Below are positions 44,228-53,015 of a stretch of DNA of 64,000 bases, one piece after another. The DNA comes from Blastococcus sp. TBT05-19. Its GTDB lineage: Bacteria; Actinomycetota; Actinomycetes; Mycobacteriales; Geodermatophilaceae. The DNA is taken from the NCBI RefSeq assembly GCF_003319095.1, contig NZ_QOHI01000002.1, forward strand, positions 248,001 through 312,000. The letters run 5' to 3'. A program made the translations under genes and the position numbers. The first letter of the stretch is position 1. The number at the start of each line of letters is the position of its first letter. The notes beneath the pieces were generated by a model. It did no database searches. It saw nothing but the letters and a program-made list of their open reading frames with translations, and was not told where the DNA came from.

Positions 44228-44986
44228 TCAGCCGTAGTAGAGGGCGACCGGCTTCCCGTCGATCTCGCGCACGTCCACGTCGGTGTCGTACACCGCCCTG
44301 AGCACCTCAGGACGCATGATCTCGCGCGCCGGGGCGTCGGCGACGACCGAGCCGTCGCGCATCGCGACGATGCGGTCGGACCAGGTCGCGGCGAAGTTGA
44401 TGTCGTGCAGCACGGTGACCACCCGCTTGCCGAGGTCGTCGGCCATCCGGCGGACCAGCCGCATGATCTCGGTCATGTGCCGCAGGTCGAGGTTGTTGAG
44501 CGGCTCGTCGAGCAGCACGTACCTCGTGTCCTGGGCGAGCACCATCGCGATGAAGGCCCGCTGCCGCTGACCGCCGGACAGCTCGTCGAGGAACCGGTGC
44601 CGGTAGGCGTCGAGGTCGAGGTAGTCGATCGCCTGCTCGATGTGCGCGCGGTCCTCGACGGTCAGCCGGCCCCGCGAGTGCGGGAACCGGCCGAACTCCA
44701 CGAGGTCGTGCACCGTCAGCCGCGCGGCGACGTGGTTCTCCTGGCGCAGCACCGCCAGGCTCTTGGCCAGCTCGGCCGACGGCGTGGTCGTGATGTCGAG
44801 GCCGCCGATGGTCACCCGCCCGGCATCGGGCCTGACCAGCCGGCCGACCAGGCTGAACAGCGTCGTCTTCCCCGCGCCGTTGGGGCCGATGAGCGCGGTC
44901 ACGCCCTCCCCGCCGAGGGTGAGCGACACGTCGTCGACCACCGTCTGGCCGCCGTAGCGCTTGGTGACGTTCTCGAGCGCGATCAC
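44228..44986 (-). CDS. Iron-siderophore ABC transporter, ATP-binding protein
   Basis: The protein has 252 residues with Walker A GPNGAGKTTL, Q-loop LRQENHV, signature LSGGQRQRAF, Walker B YVLLDEPLNNLD and switch HDINFAAT. The family is that of FepC/FecE, and within it the petrobactin/catechol-type (FatE/YclP, CeuD) ATPases, as suggested by the neighbours. It energises import through the two permeases encoded upstream. ATG at 44986 overlaps the stop of the adjacent permease by 4 bases. It is the last gene of a four-gene operon controlled by the iron box at 48082-48100. Confidence 0.92.
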   Translation of the reverse strand: MIALENVTKRYGGQTVVDDVSLTLGGEGVTALIGPNGAGKTTLFSLVGRLVRPDAGRVTIGGLDITTTPSAELAKSLAVLRQENHVAARLTVHDLVEFGRFPHSRGRLTVEDRAHIEQAIDYLDLDAYRHRFLDELSGGQRQRAFIAMVLAQDTRYVLLDEPLNNLDLRHMTEIMRLVRRMADDLGKRVVTVLHDINFAATWSDRIVAMRDGSVVADAPAREIMRPEVLRAVYDTDVDVREIDGKPVALYYG

Positions 44987-45987
44987 CGCGCCCCCTTCCG
45001 GAGCACGAGGTACAGGAAGAACAGGCCGCCGGCGAAGTCGATGACCGTGGACAGGGTGCCGCCGTAGCCGAAGACCCGTTCCAGGACGAGCTGGCCGCCG
45101 AGCAGGCAGACCATGCCGAGCAGGACGGCGGTGGGCATCGTCCAGGCGTGGCGGAAGGAGCCCGCGTAGGAGTAGGCGAGGTTGGCGACGATCAGGCCGA
45201 AGAACAGGATCGGCCCGACCAGCGCCGTCGACGCCGCGATCATCACCGAGACGGCGGCGAACAGCGCCATCACCACCCGGCGGTGGTCCACCCCCAGGCC
45301 GACGGCGGCCGGCTCGCCGAGCGTGAGCACGTCCAGGGTCCGGCGCAGCGGCACGACAGCCGCGCAGCCGAGGGCGACCAGGACCGCGCTGAGCACCAGC
45401 AGCGTCTCGTCAGGGCGGGTCAGCGAGGCGAACATCGCGTCGGAGAGCACCTGGAAGTCCAGCGGGTCCAGCATCCGCTGCATCCACTCGGTGAAGCTCC
45501 GGAAGAACGTGCCCAGCACGATGCCGACCAGCAGCATCAGGTGGATCGAGCGCCGCTTCCCGCCGAAGAGCCAGCCGAACAGCAGCGCGCTGAAGGCGAC
45601 CATGACCACGACCTGGACGAACCACAGCGTGATCTCGTCGAAGGCCAGGAACGCCGCGGACCCCGAGACGAACACGATGACCGTGGAGATCAGCACGTAG
45701 AAGGCGTCGAACCCCATGATCGACGGGGTCAGGATCCGGTTCTGCGTGATGGTGTGGAAGACGACGGTGGAGACCCCGACCGCCGTCGAGACGACGAGCA
45801 TCGCGACGACGGTGAGGCTGCGGATCTCCAGCGCGAAGGCCAGCCGGCCGGGGACGCCGGTGAACAGGTAGACCGCGACCAGCACCAGCACCACGGCACC
45901 GAGGACGGCGAGCCGGACGCCGGGCCGGGCCCAGGAGGCCGGCCGGGTGCGGGGCGAGCGGGCCGGGGCGGCGGGGTCAGCGAGCAC
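44983..45987 (-). CDS. Iron-siderophore ABC transporter permease 2
   Basis: The protein has 334 residues, is largely hydrophobic (about nine membrane helices), and belongs to the FecCD/BtuC permease family. Signatures are ILTPSIMGFDAFYVLIST, LTLGEPAAVGLGVDHRRV (the coupling-helix EAA-like loop) and GPILFFGLIVANLAYSYAG. GTG at 45987 lies inside the end of the preceding permease, an 11-base overlap. With its partner it forms the heterodimeric channel. Sequence layout resembles FatC/YclO/CeuC. Confidence 0.9.
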   Translation of the reverse strand: MLADPAAPARSPRTRPASWARPGVRLAVLGAVVLVLVAVYLFTGVPGRLAFALEIRSLTVVAMLVVSTAVGVSTVVFHTITQNRILTPSIMGFDAFYVLISTVIVFVSGSAAFLAFDEITLWFVQVVVMVAFSALLFGWLFGGKRRSIHLMLLVGIVLGTFFRSFTEWMQRMLDPLDFQVLSDAMFASLTRPDETLLVLSAVLVALGCAAVVPLRRTLDVLTLGEPAAVGLGVDHRRVVMALFAAVSVMIAASTALVGPILFFGLIVANLAYSYAGSFRHAWTMPTAVLLGMVCLLGGQLVLERVFGYGGTLSTVIDFAGGLFFLYLVLRKGAR

Positions 45988-46996
45988 GGCTCCTCCTGCG
46001 GAGCAGCAGCCAGAGGAACAGCGCCGCGCCGACGACGCCGACGACGACCGACAGCGGGATCTCGTAGGGCATGCGGACCGTGCGGGCGACCAGGTCGCAG
46101 GCGAGCACGAGGACGGCGCCGAGGCCGGCCACCCAGGAGATCGAGCGGCGCACGTTGTCGCCGATGACCAGGCTGACCACGTTCGGGACGACCAGCCCGA
46201 GGAACGGGATCATCCCCGCGGTCACCAGCACCGCGGCCGTGATCACTGCGACGACCACCATGCCGACGGCGACCACCCGCCGGTAGTCCAGGCCCAGGTT
46301 GGTCGCGAACTCCTCGCCGAGGCCGATCACGCTGAACCGGTCGGCGGCGACCCAGGCGACGACGACCATCAGCCCGGCGATCCAGAGGAACTCGTACCGG
46401 CCCGCCATGATCGTGGCGAAGCTGCCCTGGGACCACTGGCCGAGGGACTGCAGCAGGTCCAGGCGGTAGGCGAAGAACGTGGTGACGGCGCCGACGACGC
46501 CGCCGAGCATGATGCCGACCAGCGGGACGAGCACGAGCTGGCGGACCGGCACGAACCGGACCACGCGCAGGAACACCCAGGTGCCGAACAGCCCGAAGGC
46601 CGCGGCGACGCCCATCTTGCCCACGACGGGCAGCCCGGGCAGGAACACCATCGTGACGAGCATGCCGAGCGTCGCGAACTCGCTGACGCCCGTGGTGCCC
46701 GGCTCCACGAACTTGTTGCGGACGAGCATCTGCATGATCAGGCCCGCGATGCCCAGCGAGGCGCCGACCAGCACGATCGCCACCGTCCGCGGGATCCGGC
46801 TGGCCACGAGCAGGAACGCGGCATCGCCGTCCGGGCCGCCGGTGAGGACCGAGACGGGGGAGACGTCGGAGACGCCGACGAACAGGCTGGTGGCCGCCAG
46901 GACGACGAGCAGCACGCCGGCGAGCACCCCCACCCACGCGCGGCCGGGCCGCGCGCGGGGGAGGGTGCTCGTCAGGGGTCGGTCGAGCGCTGTCAC
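45977..46996 (-). CDS. Iron-siderophore ABC transporter permease 1
   Basis: This is a 339-residue FecCD-type permease with about nine helices. Conserved parts are SRIPRTVAIVLVGASLGIAGLIMQML, NKFVEPGTTGVSEFATLGML and GMIPFLGLVVPNVVSLVIGDNVRRS. GTG at 46996 is 32 bases after the binding-protein stop. It resembles FatD/YclN/CeuB. Pairing of two different permeases is normal for this transporter class. Confidence 0.9.
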   Translation of the reverse strand: MTALDRPLTSTLPRARPGRAWVGVLAGVLLVVLAATSLFVGVSDVSPVSVLTGGPDGDAAFLLVASRIPRTVAIVLVGASLGIAGLIMQMLVRNKFVEPGTTGVSEFATLGMLVTMVFLPGLPVVGKMGVAAAFGLFGTWVFLRVVRFVPVRQLVLVPLVGIMLGGVVGAVTTFFAYRLDLLQSLGQWSQGSFATIMAGRYEFLWIAGLMVVVAWVAADRFSVIGLGEEFATNLGLDYRRVVAVGMVVVAVITAAVLVTAGMIPFLGLVVPNVVSLVIGDNVRRSISWVAGLGAVLVLACDLVARTVRMPYEIPLSVVVGVVGAALFLWLLLRRRSRAR

Positions 46997-47028
46997 GAGG
47001 TGTCAGGCGCGCGCGGTCGGTGCCGTGG

Positions 47029-48051
47029 TCATCCGGCGATCTGCAGGACGTCGTCGATCATGATCCGCGTGGTGTCGATGCCACCGAAGACGACGTACCA
47101 GGCGACCGGGTCCAGGTAGACGATCTGGTCCTCCTGCGCGGCCGTCGTCTGCGCGACGATCTCGTTGTCGAGCACGGCCTCCGCGGCCTGCGCGCCGGCC
47201 TCGCCGGTGGCGGCGTCGCGGTCGACGACCCAGAGGTGGTCGGGGTTCGTCTCGAGCAGGAACTCGAAGGAGACCGGCTCGCCGTGCGTGGCGGCCTTGA
47301 TGTCGTCGACGACCGGCTGCACGCCGAAGGCGTCGTAGATGAGCCCACCGCGGGCGCCGCGGGCGTCGGAGTCGGGGCCGGCCGGCGCCATCGCGCTCAG
47401 CTCGCCGCCCGAGACCATGAGGCCCAGGCCCGTTCCGGCGTCGGCGGTGGCGGCCTTGGCCTCCTCGATGCCCGCGTTGATCTCCTCGATCGCCGCGGCG
47501 GCCTCCTCCTCGGCACCGAGCACCTCGCCCAGGAAGGTGGCGTTGCGCTCCAGCGTCTCGGTGTAGCTGCCGCGCAGGCTCAGGTCGACGGTCGGCGCGA
47601 TCTCGCTGAGGTCCTCGTAGAGCGCCGACGAGCGGCCGCCGATGATGATCAGGTCCGGTTGCTCCGCCTCGACCGCGATGAGGTCGGCCTCGAACAGGGT
47701 GCCGGTGTCGTAGGCGTCGTCGGCCAGGTACTGCTCGAGGTAGCCCGGCACCGAGTCCAGGGGGGCGCCGGAGACCTCGCCGCCCAGCGCACCGATCGTG
47801 TCGAGGCTGGCCATGTCGAACACGACGATGTTCTCGGGGTTCTTCGGGACCTCGACCGAGGTCTGCTCGAGCTCGGGCTCGGCGTCCTCCTCGCCCGCGT
47901 TGAGGTTGCGGTCCCAGGTGAAGGAGACCGTCCCGGCCGCGGCGTCGTCGGTGCCGGTCCCGGCGTCGGCGTCGCCACCGCAGGCGGACAGGGCCAGCGC
48001 GGCGGCCACGGTGAGGGAGAAGGCGGCCAGAGGCCGGGACGCGGTGCGCAT
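47029..48051 (-). CDS. Siderophore-binding lipoprotein of the ABC importer
   Basis: The protein has 340 residues. It has a lipoprotein signal peptide with lipobox LSAC, C24 being the acylated residue, then an acidic Gly/Asp spacer. The mature part is a class III periplasmic-binding-type fold (PF01497), with NIVVFDMASLDTIGALGGEVSG at the first lobe and PDLIIIGGRSSALYEDLSEIAP. The opening segment is typical of FatB/YclQ/CeuE-like proteins that bind catecholate or mixed siderophores. It is anchored outside the membrane and delivers ferric siderophore to the permeases. Iron-regulated, judging from the box 31 bases upstream. Confidence 0.92.
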   Translation of the reverse strand: MRTASRPLAAFSLTVAAALALSACGGDADAGTGTDDAAAGTVSFTWDRNLNAGEEDAEPELEQTSVEVPKNPENIVVFDMASLDTIGALGGEVSGAPLDSVPGYLEQYLADDAYDTGTLFEADLIAVEAEQPDLIIIGGRSSALYEDLSEIAPTVDLSLRGSYTETLERNATFLGEVLGAEEEAAAAIEEINAGIEEAKAATADAGTGLGLMVSGGELSAMAPAGPDSDARGARGGLIYDAFGVQPVVDDIKAATHGEPVSFEFLLETNPDHLWVVDRDAATGEAGAQAAEAVLDNEIVAQTTAAQEDQIVYLDPVAWYVVFGGIDTTRIMIDDVLQIAG

Positions 48052-48081
48052 GGTGCTCCTGTGAGGTAAAGGTAGGCAGCC

Positions 48082-48100
48082 CTAAGTAAGCCTCGCCTAA
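48082..48100 (-). promoter_or_regulatory. IdeR/DmdR-type iron box
   Basis: The minus strand reads TTAGGCGAGGCTTACTTAG. It matches the actinobacterial iron-box consensus TTAGGTTAGGCTAACCTAA at 14 of 19 positions. It lies 31 bases upstream of the lipoprotein start, where a bound Fe(II)-repressor would block transcription. Confidence 0.8.
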
Positions 48101-48212
48101 GGTGCCACACCGCTCCCGGAACCGGACGACCGGGGTCCGGAACGTCGCCTCGGCCACCTGTCCACCGGGCACCGCTGACGGAGCCGCTGCGCGGGCGCGA
48201 GAGGATGAGCGG

Positions 48213-48578
48213 GTGCAGATCTCGCTCGTCGTCGCCGTGACGGTGGTCGCGGGAGTGCTCACGCTGCTGGGGTTGGCCTCCACGCTCGCCCGCCGGCAGA
48301 TCGGGCTGGTGCACCTCGCCGGCGCCGGCCTGCTCGAGGGGCTGCTCGTGGTGCAGGCGGTCGTCGCGGGGGTGGCGATCGCGGGCGGGGACGCCCCCGC
48401 GGACACCCCGACCTTCCTCGGCTACCTGGTCGGCGCGCTGCTGATCCCGGTGGCGGGCGTGCTCTGGGCGCGCACCGAGCGCACCCGCTGGGCCGGGACG
48501 GTGCTCGCCGTCGCCGCTGCAGCTATCGGCGTCATGGTCTGGCGGCTGCTGCAGCTCTGGGAGGCCAGCGGTGCGTGA
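48213..48578 (+). CDS. Small four-helix membrane protein, function unknown
   Basis: The 121 residues run from GTG 48213 (VQISLVVAVTVVAG). Four hydrophobic helices at about 3-22, 32-56, 66-84 and 90-110 are joined by short loops (ARRQ; ARTERTR). The length and arrangement match conserved actinobacterial membrane proteins without assigned function. It overlaps the next gene by 8 bases, so the pair is one operon. The region between it and the iron box carries no other gene. Confidence 0.65.
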   Translation: MQISLVVAVTVVAGVLTLLGLASTLARRQIGLVHLAGAGLLEGLLVVQAVVAGVAIAGGDAPADTPTFLGYLVGALLIPVAGVLWARTERTRWAGTVLAVAAAAIGVMVWRLLQLWEASGA

Positions 48579-49008
48579 CCGCTCCGCGCTCGGCCCGGCC
48601 GCGGAGAGCTCCGACGGCGGGTCCGGCGGCCCCGTGCGCGTGCTGGTCGTGCTCTACGCGCTCTTCGCGCTGGCCGCAGGCGCCCGCGCGGGCGTGCAGC
48701 TGAGCACCCGCTTCGCCGAGGCGCCCGTGGCCTACCTGCTGTCCGCGCTCGCCGCCGTCGTCTACGTCGTGGCCACCGTCGGCCTGGTCCGCGGCGGCCG
48801 GGGCGGACGGCGGACCGCGCTGGCCGCGATCCTCGTGGAGCTGGTCGGCGTCCTCGTCGTCGGCACGCTGTCGCTGGCCGACCCGGCCGCCTTCCCCGAC
48901 GAGACCGTGTGGTCGGGGTACGGGCGCGGCTACGGCTACGTGCCGCTGCTGCTGCCGGTGCTCGGGCTGCTCCTGCTGCGCCGGGGGACGGCCGGGCGCA
49001 CGTCCTGA
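48571..49008 (+). CDS. Membrane protein, function unknown
   Basis: The 145 residues run from GTG 48571. A hydrophilic N-terminus of about 22 residues is followed by four membrane segments (about 23-42, 51-74, 82-100 and 122-137). A Tyr/Gly-rich loop (WSGYGRGYGYVP) lies between helices 3 and 4. No known family was recognised. Overlap with the preceding membrane-protein gene suggests the two products work together. Confidence 0.65.
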   Translation: MRDRSALGPAAESSDGGSGGPVRVLVVLYALFALAAGARAGVQLSTRFAEAPVAYLLSALAAVVYVVATVGLVRGGRGGRRTALAAILVELVGVLVVGTLSLADPAAFPDETVWSGYGRGYGYVPLLLPVLGLLLLRRGTAGRTS

Positions 49009-49020
49009 CCGCCGCGGGGG

Positions 49021-49743
49021 TCAGAAATCGCCCCCGCCGAAGCCCCCGCCCCCGAAGTCGCCCCCACCGAAGTCCCCGCCGCCGAAGTCGCCGCCCCAGC
49101 CGTTGTCCGCGCCGCCGGCGAAGTCGCCGCCCGGGTCCCCGCCGTAGCCGCCGTCGGCGCCGTCCTCGTAGCCGGCGGCGTAGGCCTCCTCGTCGCCGCC
49201 GCCGAACAGTCCGCCGTCGCCCAGACCGGTGTCGAACAGCGCGTCGGCGACCGCGGTGCCCACGACCAGGCCGCCGATCGTGCCGAGCATGCTGCCGCCG
49301 ATCAGGCCGCCCATGCCGATGCCCGGACCGCCGAAGCCACCGCCGTAGGCGGGCCCGTAGCCCCCGGAGCCCGGTCCGTACCGGCCGGGTCCGTGGCCGA
49401 ACGCCCGCTCGAGGCTGCCCGGCCGGCGCATCTCGGCCCGGGTCGCCGCCCGCGCCAGGCTGCGCGGGTCGTCACCGTGGGGCCGCTCCCCCGCCTCGCC
49501 GAGCTGGGCGAGGACCTGGCGTCGCTGGTCCGGGGTCAGCTGGGCGAACGCCTCGGCGTGCGCCTCCTCGATCTGCTCCGGCGGGGCGGTGCGCAGGAGG
49601 TAGCGGTAGCGCTCCAGCGCCTGCTCGTCGGCCGACCGGGGCTGCTGCGGCGCGGGCTGCGCGTACCCGCCGTCGTAGCCCTCGTCGGCGTAGCGGTCGT
49701 CCGTCCGGCGCCGGCGGCCGAAGATCCGGTCGAGCAGTCCCAT
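49021..49743 (-). CDS. Hypothetical protein with Gly/Asp-rich repeat tail (GGGDF)
   Basis: The 240 residues run from ATG 49743 behind GAGGAGGCACGCC. The N-terminus is basic (GLLDRIFGRRRR). A helical part at about 45-105 has EQALERYRYLLRTAPPEQIEEAHAEAF and LTPDQRRQVLAQL. A glycine-rich hydrophobic stretch (GGLIGGSMLGTIGGLVVGTAVADALF) could enter a membrane. The final third is low complexity, ending in repeated GGGDFGGGDF units. The helical segment resembles actinobacterial proteins whose glycine-zipper tail is of unknown role. Confidence 0.7.
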   Translation of the reverse strand: MGLLDRIFGRRRRTDDRYADEGYDGGYAQPAPQQPRSADEQALERYRYLLRTAPPEQIEEAHAEAFAQLTPDQRRQVLAQLGEAGERPHGDDPRSLARAATRAEMRRPGSLERAFGHGPGRYGPGSGGYGPAYGGGFGGPGIGMGGLIGGSMLGTIGGLVVGTAVADALFDTGLGDGGLFGGGDEEAYAAGYEDGADGGYGGDPGGDFAGGADNGWGGDFGGGDFGGGDFGGGGFGGGDF

Positions 49744-49824
49744 GGCGTGCCTCCTCGTGTCCGGGCACGACGGGCGCGCCCGCAGCACTGGTGCCCCGGG
49801 GACGGTGCCGGGAACCGTCGGCGC

Positions 49825-50331
49825 TCAGGCCTCGCGTGGGTGCAGCAGCCCGTAGGCACCGCGGTGGAACAGCAGCGGGCGCCGGTCGGCGGCCGCGCCG
49901 AGGTCGAGGACGCGGGCCACCACGATGGTGTGGTCACCGCCGTCGTGCTCGGCCTCGAGCTCGCCGTCGATCCAGGCGGTGACGCCGTCGAGGACGGGCG
50001 AGCCGTGCGGGCTGGGCGTCCACGGCACACCGGCGAACTTGTCCACGCCGGAGCGGGCGAAGTTCTGCGAGACGTCGTCCTGGTCCTCGGCCAGGACGTT
50101 CACGCAGAACCGGCCGATGTCGCGCAGCCGGGGCCAGGTGCGCGACGTGCGCGCCGGGGCGAACGCGACCAGGGGCGGGTCCAGCGACAGCGAGCTGAAC
50201 GACTGGCAGGTGAAGCCGATCGGCCCGTCCGGGGTCTGCGCGGTGACCACGGTGACGCCCGAGGCGAAGTGGCCCAGCACGTCGCGCATGAGCCGGGGGT
50301 CCACTATCCGCGGCGCCTCCTCGGCGGTCAC
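49825..50331 (-). CDS. Flavin reductase family protein (FMN-binding, HpaC/DIM6-like)
   Basis: The protein has 168 residues. Signatures of the flavin-reductase-like split barrel are FASGVTVVTAQTPDGPIGFTCQSFSSLSLDPPLVAFAP at the start and GRFCVNVLAEDQDDVSQNFA in the middle, then LLFHRGAYG near the end. Such proteins reduce FMN/FAD with NAD(P)H, usually for a monooxygenase. GTG at 50331 overlaps the stop of the lyase gene (GTGA). No oxygenase lies nearby, so the partner must be elsewhere. Confidence 0.88.
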   Translation of the reverse strand: MTAEEAPRIVDPRLMRDVLGHFASGVTVVTAQTPDGPIGFTCQSFSSLSLDPPLVAFAPARTSRTWPRLRDIGRFCVNVLAEDQDDVSQNFARSGVDKFAGVPWTPSPHGSPVLDGVTAWIDGELEAEHDGGDHTIVVARVLDLGAAADRRPLLFHRGAYGLLHPREA

Positions 50332-51266
50332 GCGGGCGCCTCGGCGGACCGGGGCACCGACCGGCCGCCGGCCCGGTACAGCGAGCTCGGCAGCTCGCGG
50401 CCCACCTGCTGCTCGGTCACCCGGGCCGCGGCCAGCACCGCGTCGAGGTCCAGCCCGGTGCGCACGCCGGACTCCTCGAGCATGTAGACCAGCTCCTCGG
50501 TGGCGATGTTGCCGCTGGCTCCCGGCGCGAACGGGCAGCCGCCGAGACCGCCGACCGAGGCGTCCAGCTGGGTGACCCCGGCCTGGACGGCGGCCAGCGC
50601 GTTGGCCTGGCCGGTGCCGCGGGTGTCGTGGAAGTGCACGCCCACGGGCACCCCAGGGCAGGCGCGGCGGACGGCGTCGAGCAGGGTGACCACGCGCAGC
50701 GGCGTCGTCGTCCCGATGGTGTCGCCGAGGCAGAGCTGGTCGGCGCCGGCCGTGACGGCGGCGCGGGCGACGTCGACCGTGCGGGCCACCGGCGTGCGGC
50801 CGTCGAACGGGCAGTCCCAGGCGGTGGCGATGATGACCTCGAGCGAGCCGCCGGCGCCGTGGGCGAGCGCGGCGACCTCCGCGACCGCGCCGACCGCGTC
50901 GGTGGTGCTGCGCCCCGCGTTGGCCCGGCTGTGCGCGTCGGAGGCGGAGACGACGTACTCCAGGTCGGCGACGCCGGCGTCCACGGCGCGGACCGCCCCC
51001 CGGGCGTTGGCCACGAGCGCGGACCAGTGGATCCCGGGCCAGCGGGCGAGCTCGGCGGCGACCTGGTCGGCGTCGGCGAGCGCGGGTACCGCCTTGGGGG
51101 AGACGAACGACGTCGCCTCGATGCGGCGGACACCGGTGGCGACCAGGGCCTCGAGCATCGCGAGCTTGCCGGCCAGCGGGACCGGCGCCTCCAGCTGCAG
51201 CCCGTCACGCATGCCGACCTCGCGCACGTCCACCGCGGTGGGCAGCACCAGGTCGAACTCGAACAT
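50328..51266 (-). CDS. Hydroxymethylglutaryl-CoA lyase family protein
   Basis: The 312 residues run from ATG 51266 behind GAGGAGACGCAG. It is a TIM barrel of the HMGL-like family. VREVGMRDGLQLE carries the catalytic Arg-Asp, SFVSPKAVPALADADQV follows, and GVHFHDTRGTGQANALAA and GLGGCPFAPGASGNIATEELVYML give the metal-binding His and the conserved Cys loop. The reaction cleaves HMG-CoA to acetoacetate and acetyl-CoA in leucine breakdown, though related lyases act on other CoA esters. It is coupled to the flavin reductase gene. Confidence 0.9.
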   Translation of the reverse strand: MFEFDLVLPTAVDVREVGMRDGLQLEAPVPLAGKLAMLEALVATGVRRIEATSFVSPKAVPALADADQVAAELARWPGIHWSALVANARGAVRAVDAGVADLEYVVSASDAHSRANAGRSTTDAVGAVAEVAALAHGAGGSLEVIIATAWDCPFDGRTPVARTVDVARAAVTAGADQLCLGDTIGTTTPLRVVTLLDAVRRACPGVPVGVHFHDTRGTGQANALAAVQAGVTQLDASVGGLGGCPFAPGASGNIATEELVYMLEESGVRTGLDLDAVLAAARVTEQQVGRELPSSLYRAGGRSVPRSAEAPA

Positions 51267-51412
51267 CTGCGTCTCCTCGTGCGTCGCGGGTACCCAGCAT
51301 CTCGCACCCCCGGCCGTTCCCCCGATCAGGCGTTCCGGATCGGGTCCGACCGGTCCGGGGCGCAGATCGTCGGGGGCGTCGCGCAAGATGGTCCCAGCAT
51401 GGGAGGTGCGCG

Positions 51413-52315
51413 GTGATCGAGGTTGCGGATGCGCTGCCCCCGGCGGACCGGCGGAGCGCCTTCGCCAACGCGCCGATGGGGATCGCCCTGACGACCCCCA
51501 AGGGCGTCCTCGTCGACGTCAACCCGGCGCTGACGGCCATGGTGGGCCGGCCCGCCGACGACCTGCACGGCCGATCGGTCATGGACCTGGTGCACCCGGA
51601 CGCCGTCGAGGCGGCCCGGGACGCCCACCGGACGCTCACCGCCGAGCCCGACCGCCCCATGCGGCACGAGACGCAGCTGACCCGCCCCGACGGCTCCGAC
51701 GTGCCGGTCCAGATCACCGCCTCCTGGGTCCCGGAGACCGCGGACGGCCAGGCCGCGCACCTGGTGCTCATCGTCGAGGACATCACCGAGCGGAAGGCGC
51801 TGGAGGCGCAGCTGGTCCACCGCTCGCTGCACGACCCGCTCACCGGCCTGCCCAACCGGTTGCTGTTCCACGACCGGCTGCGGCACGCCCTCGACCGCGG
51901 GCACCGGGAGAACACCCCCACCTGCGTTCTGGTCATCGACCTGGACGGCTTCAAGGCGATCAACGACGAGCTGGGTCACCCGATGGGCGACCTGGTCCTC
52001 GTCTCCTTCGCCGACCGGCTCCGGTCGGTGCTGCGCGCCAGCGACACCGCCGCCCGGCTGGGCGGCGACGAGTTCAGCATCGTCTGCGAGAACACCCAGC
52101 GGGACGACGCCGTGGCGCTCGCCGACCGGCTGCGCACGACGGTCACCGAGCCGCTGGAGCTCGAGGGGGCACGGGTGCCGGTGGGCATCAGCATCGGGAT
52201 CGGCACCGCCCGTGGCGGTGAGGCGCCCGAGGACGTCTACGAGCGCCTGGTCCGGGCGGCCGACGACGACATGTACGCCGACAAGTCCCGCCGGCGCCCC
52301 GACGCCCGCCGCTGA
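51413..52315 (+). CDS. PAS-GGDEF diguanylate cyclase
   Basis: The 300 residues run from GTG 51413 behind GGGAGGTGCGCG. A PAS domain (about 12-125; FANAPMGIALTTPKGVLVDVNPAL) is joined by a short helix to a GGDEF domain (about 132-295). The active motif GGDEF is intact at 217-221, and RASD at 208-211 is the product-inhibition I-site. There is no membrane segment and no EAL domain. It should make cyclic di-GMP from GTP, a signal that commonly controls motility, which is of interest beside a chemotaxis locus. Confidence 0.93.
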   Translation: MIEVADALPPADRRSAFANAPMGIALTTPKGVLVDVNPALTAMVGRPADDLHGRSVMDLVHPDAVEAARDAHRTLTAEPDRPMRHETQLTRPDGSDVPVQITASWVPETADGQAAHLVLIVEDITERKALEAQLVHRSLHDPLTGLPNRLLFHDRLRHALDRGHRENTPTCVLVIDLDGFKAINDELGHPMGDLVLVSFADRLRSVLRASDTAARLGGDEFSIVCENTQRDDAVALADRLRTTVTEPLELEGARVPVGISIGIGTARGGEAPEDVYERLVRAADDDMYADKSRRRPDARR

Positions 52316-52325
52316 GCGGTCGCGC

Positions 52326-52946
52326 TCAGAACCGTCCGGCGGCGACCCAGTCGGTGACCACCTTCAGCCGGGCGAACACCGCCGTGACGGCGGGGAGCAC
52401 GCAGGCGAAGAGGACGAACGCGAGGACACCCACCTGGTCGTCGCCGTCCATGGCGACGAGGGCGACGACGAGGGCCAGCGCCAGCACGGCGAGCGCCGCC
52501 ACCGCCGACCAGAAGAGCGTCGTCGCGGACCGGCGCTGCATCAGCCACACGCCGCCGGTGATGAGCCCGGCCGCGCACGGCAGTCCCAGCGCGAGCACCA
52601 CGGTCGCCGGGTCGTCGTCACCGGAGAGCGTGGCGATCAGCATGACGAAGGACCCCAGCAGGGTCAGGCCGCCGGTCACGAAGCCGAGCACCGCCGCGGC
52701 GGTGGCGGTCCCGGGGCGGCCGGGACCGTAGGGCCACGCCGCGGTGGGCCAGCCCGGCTGCGCGTAGGGCTGGGGCGCGTAGGGCGGCTGACCGTAGGGG
52801 GCCTGACCGTAGGGCTGCTGGCCGTACGGCTGCGGCTGACCGTAGGGCTGCTGACCGTAGGGGGACTGCTGGCCGTAGGGCTGGGGCTGGCCGTAGGGGG
52901 GCTGCTGCCCGTACGGGGGCTGACCCCACTGCTGACCGTCCGTCAT
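52326..52946 (-). CDS. Membrane protein with Tyr/Gln/Pro/Gly repeat N-terminus
   Basis: The protein has 206 residues. The first 75 consist of about a dozen PYGQ-type repeats (PPYGQQ, QPYGQ), disordered and without charge. Four membrane helices follow (about 83-107, 115-135, 143-163, 168-190). This architecture is common in actinobacterial DUF4190-like proteins, whose role is unknown. It is convergent with the cyclase gene, 10 bases apart, and a short CTGAGCG/CGCTCAG hairpin straddles the gap. Confidence 0.7.
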   Translation of the reverse strand: MTDGQQWGQPPYGQQPPYGQPQPYGQQSPYGQQPYGQPQPYGQQPYGQAPYGQPPYAPQPYAQPGWPTAAWPYGPGRPGTATAAAVLGFVTGGLTLLGSFVMLIATLSGDDDPATVVLALGLPCAAGLITGGVWLMQRRSATTLFWSAVAALAVLALALVVALVAMDGDDQVGVLAFVLFACVLPAVTAVFARLKVVTDWVAAGRF

Positions 52947-53015
52947 GCGCCCAGTCTGCCGGGCGAGGACGGCCCGACCGCGTCGGACACGGCCGGGCTC
53001 ACCCGTGCGGGCGGG

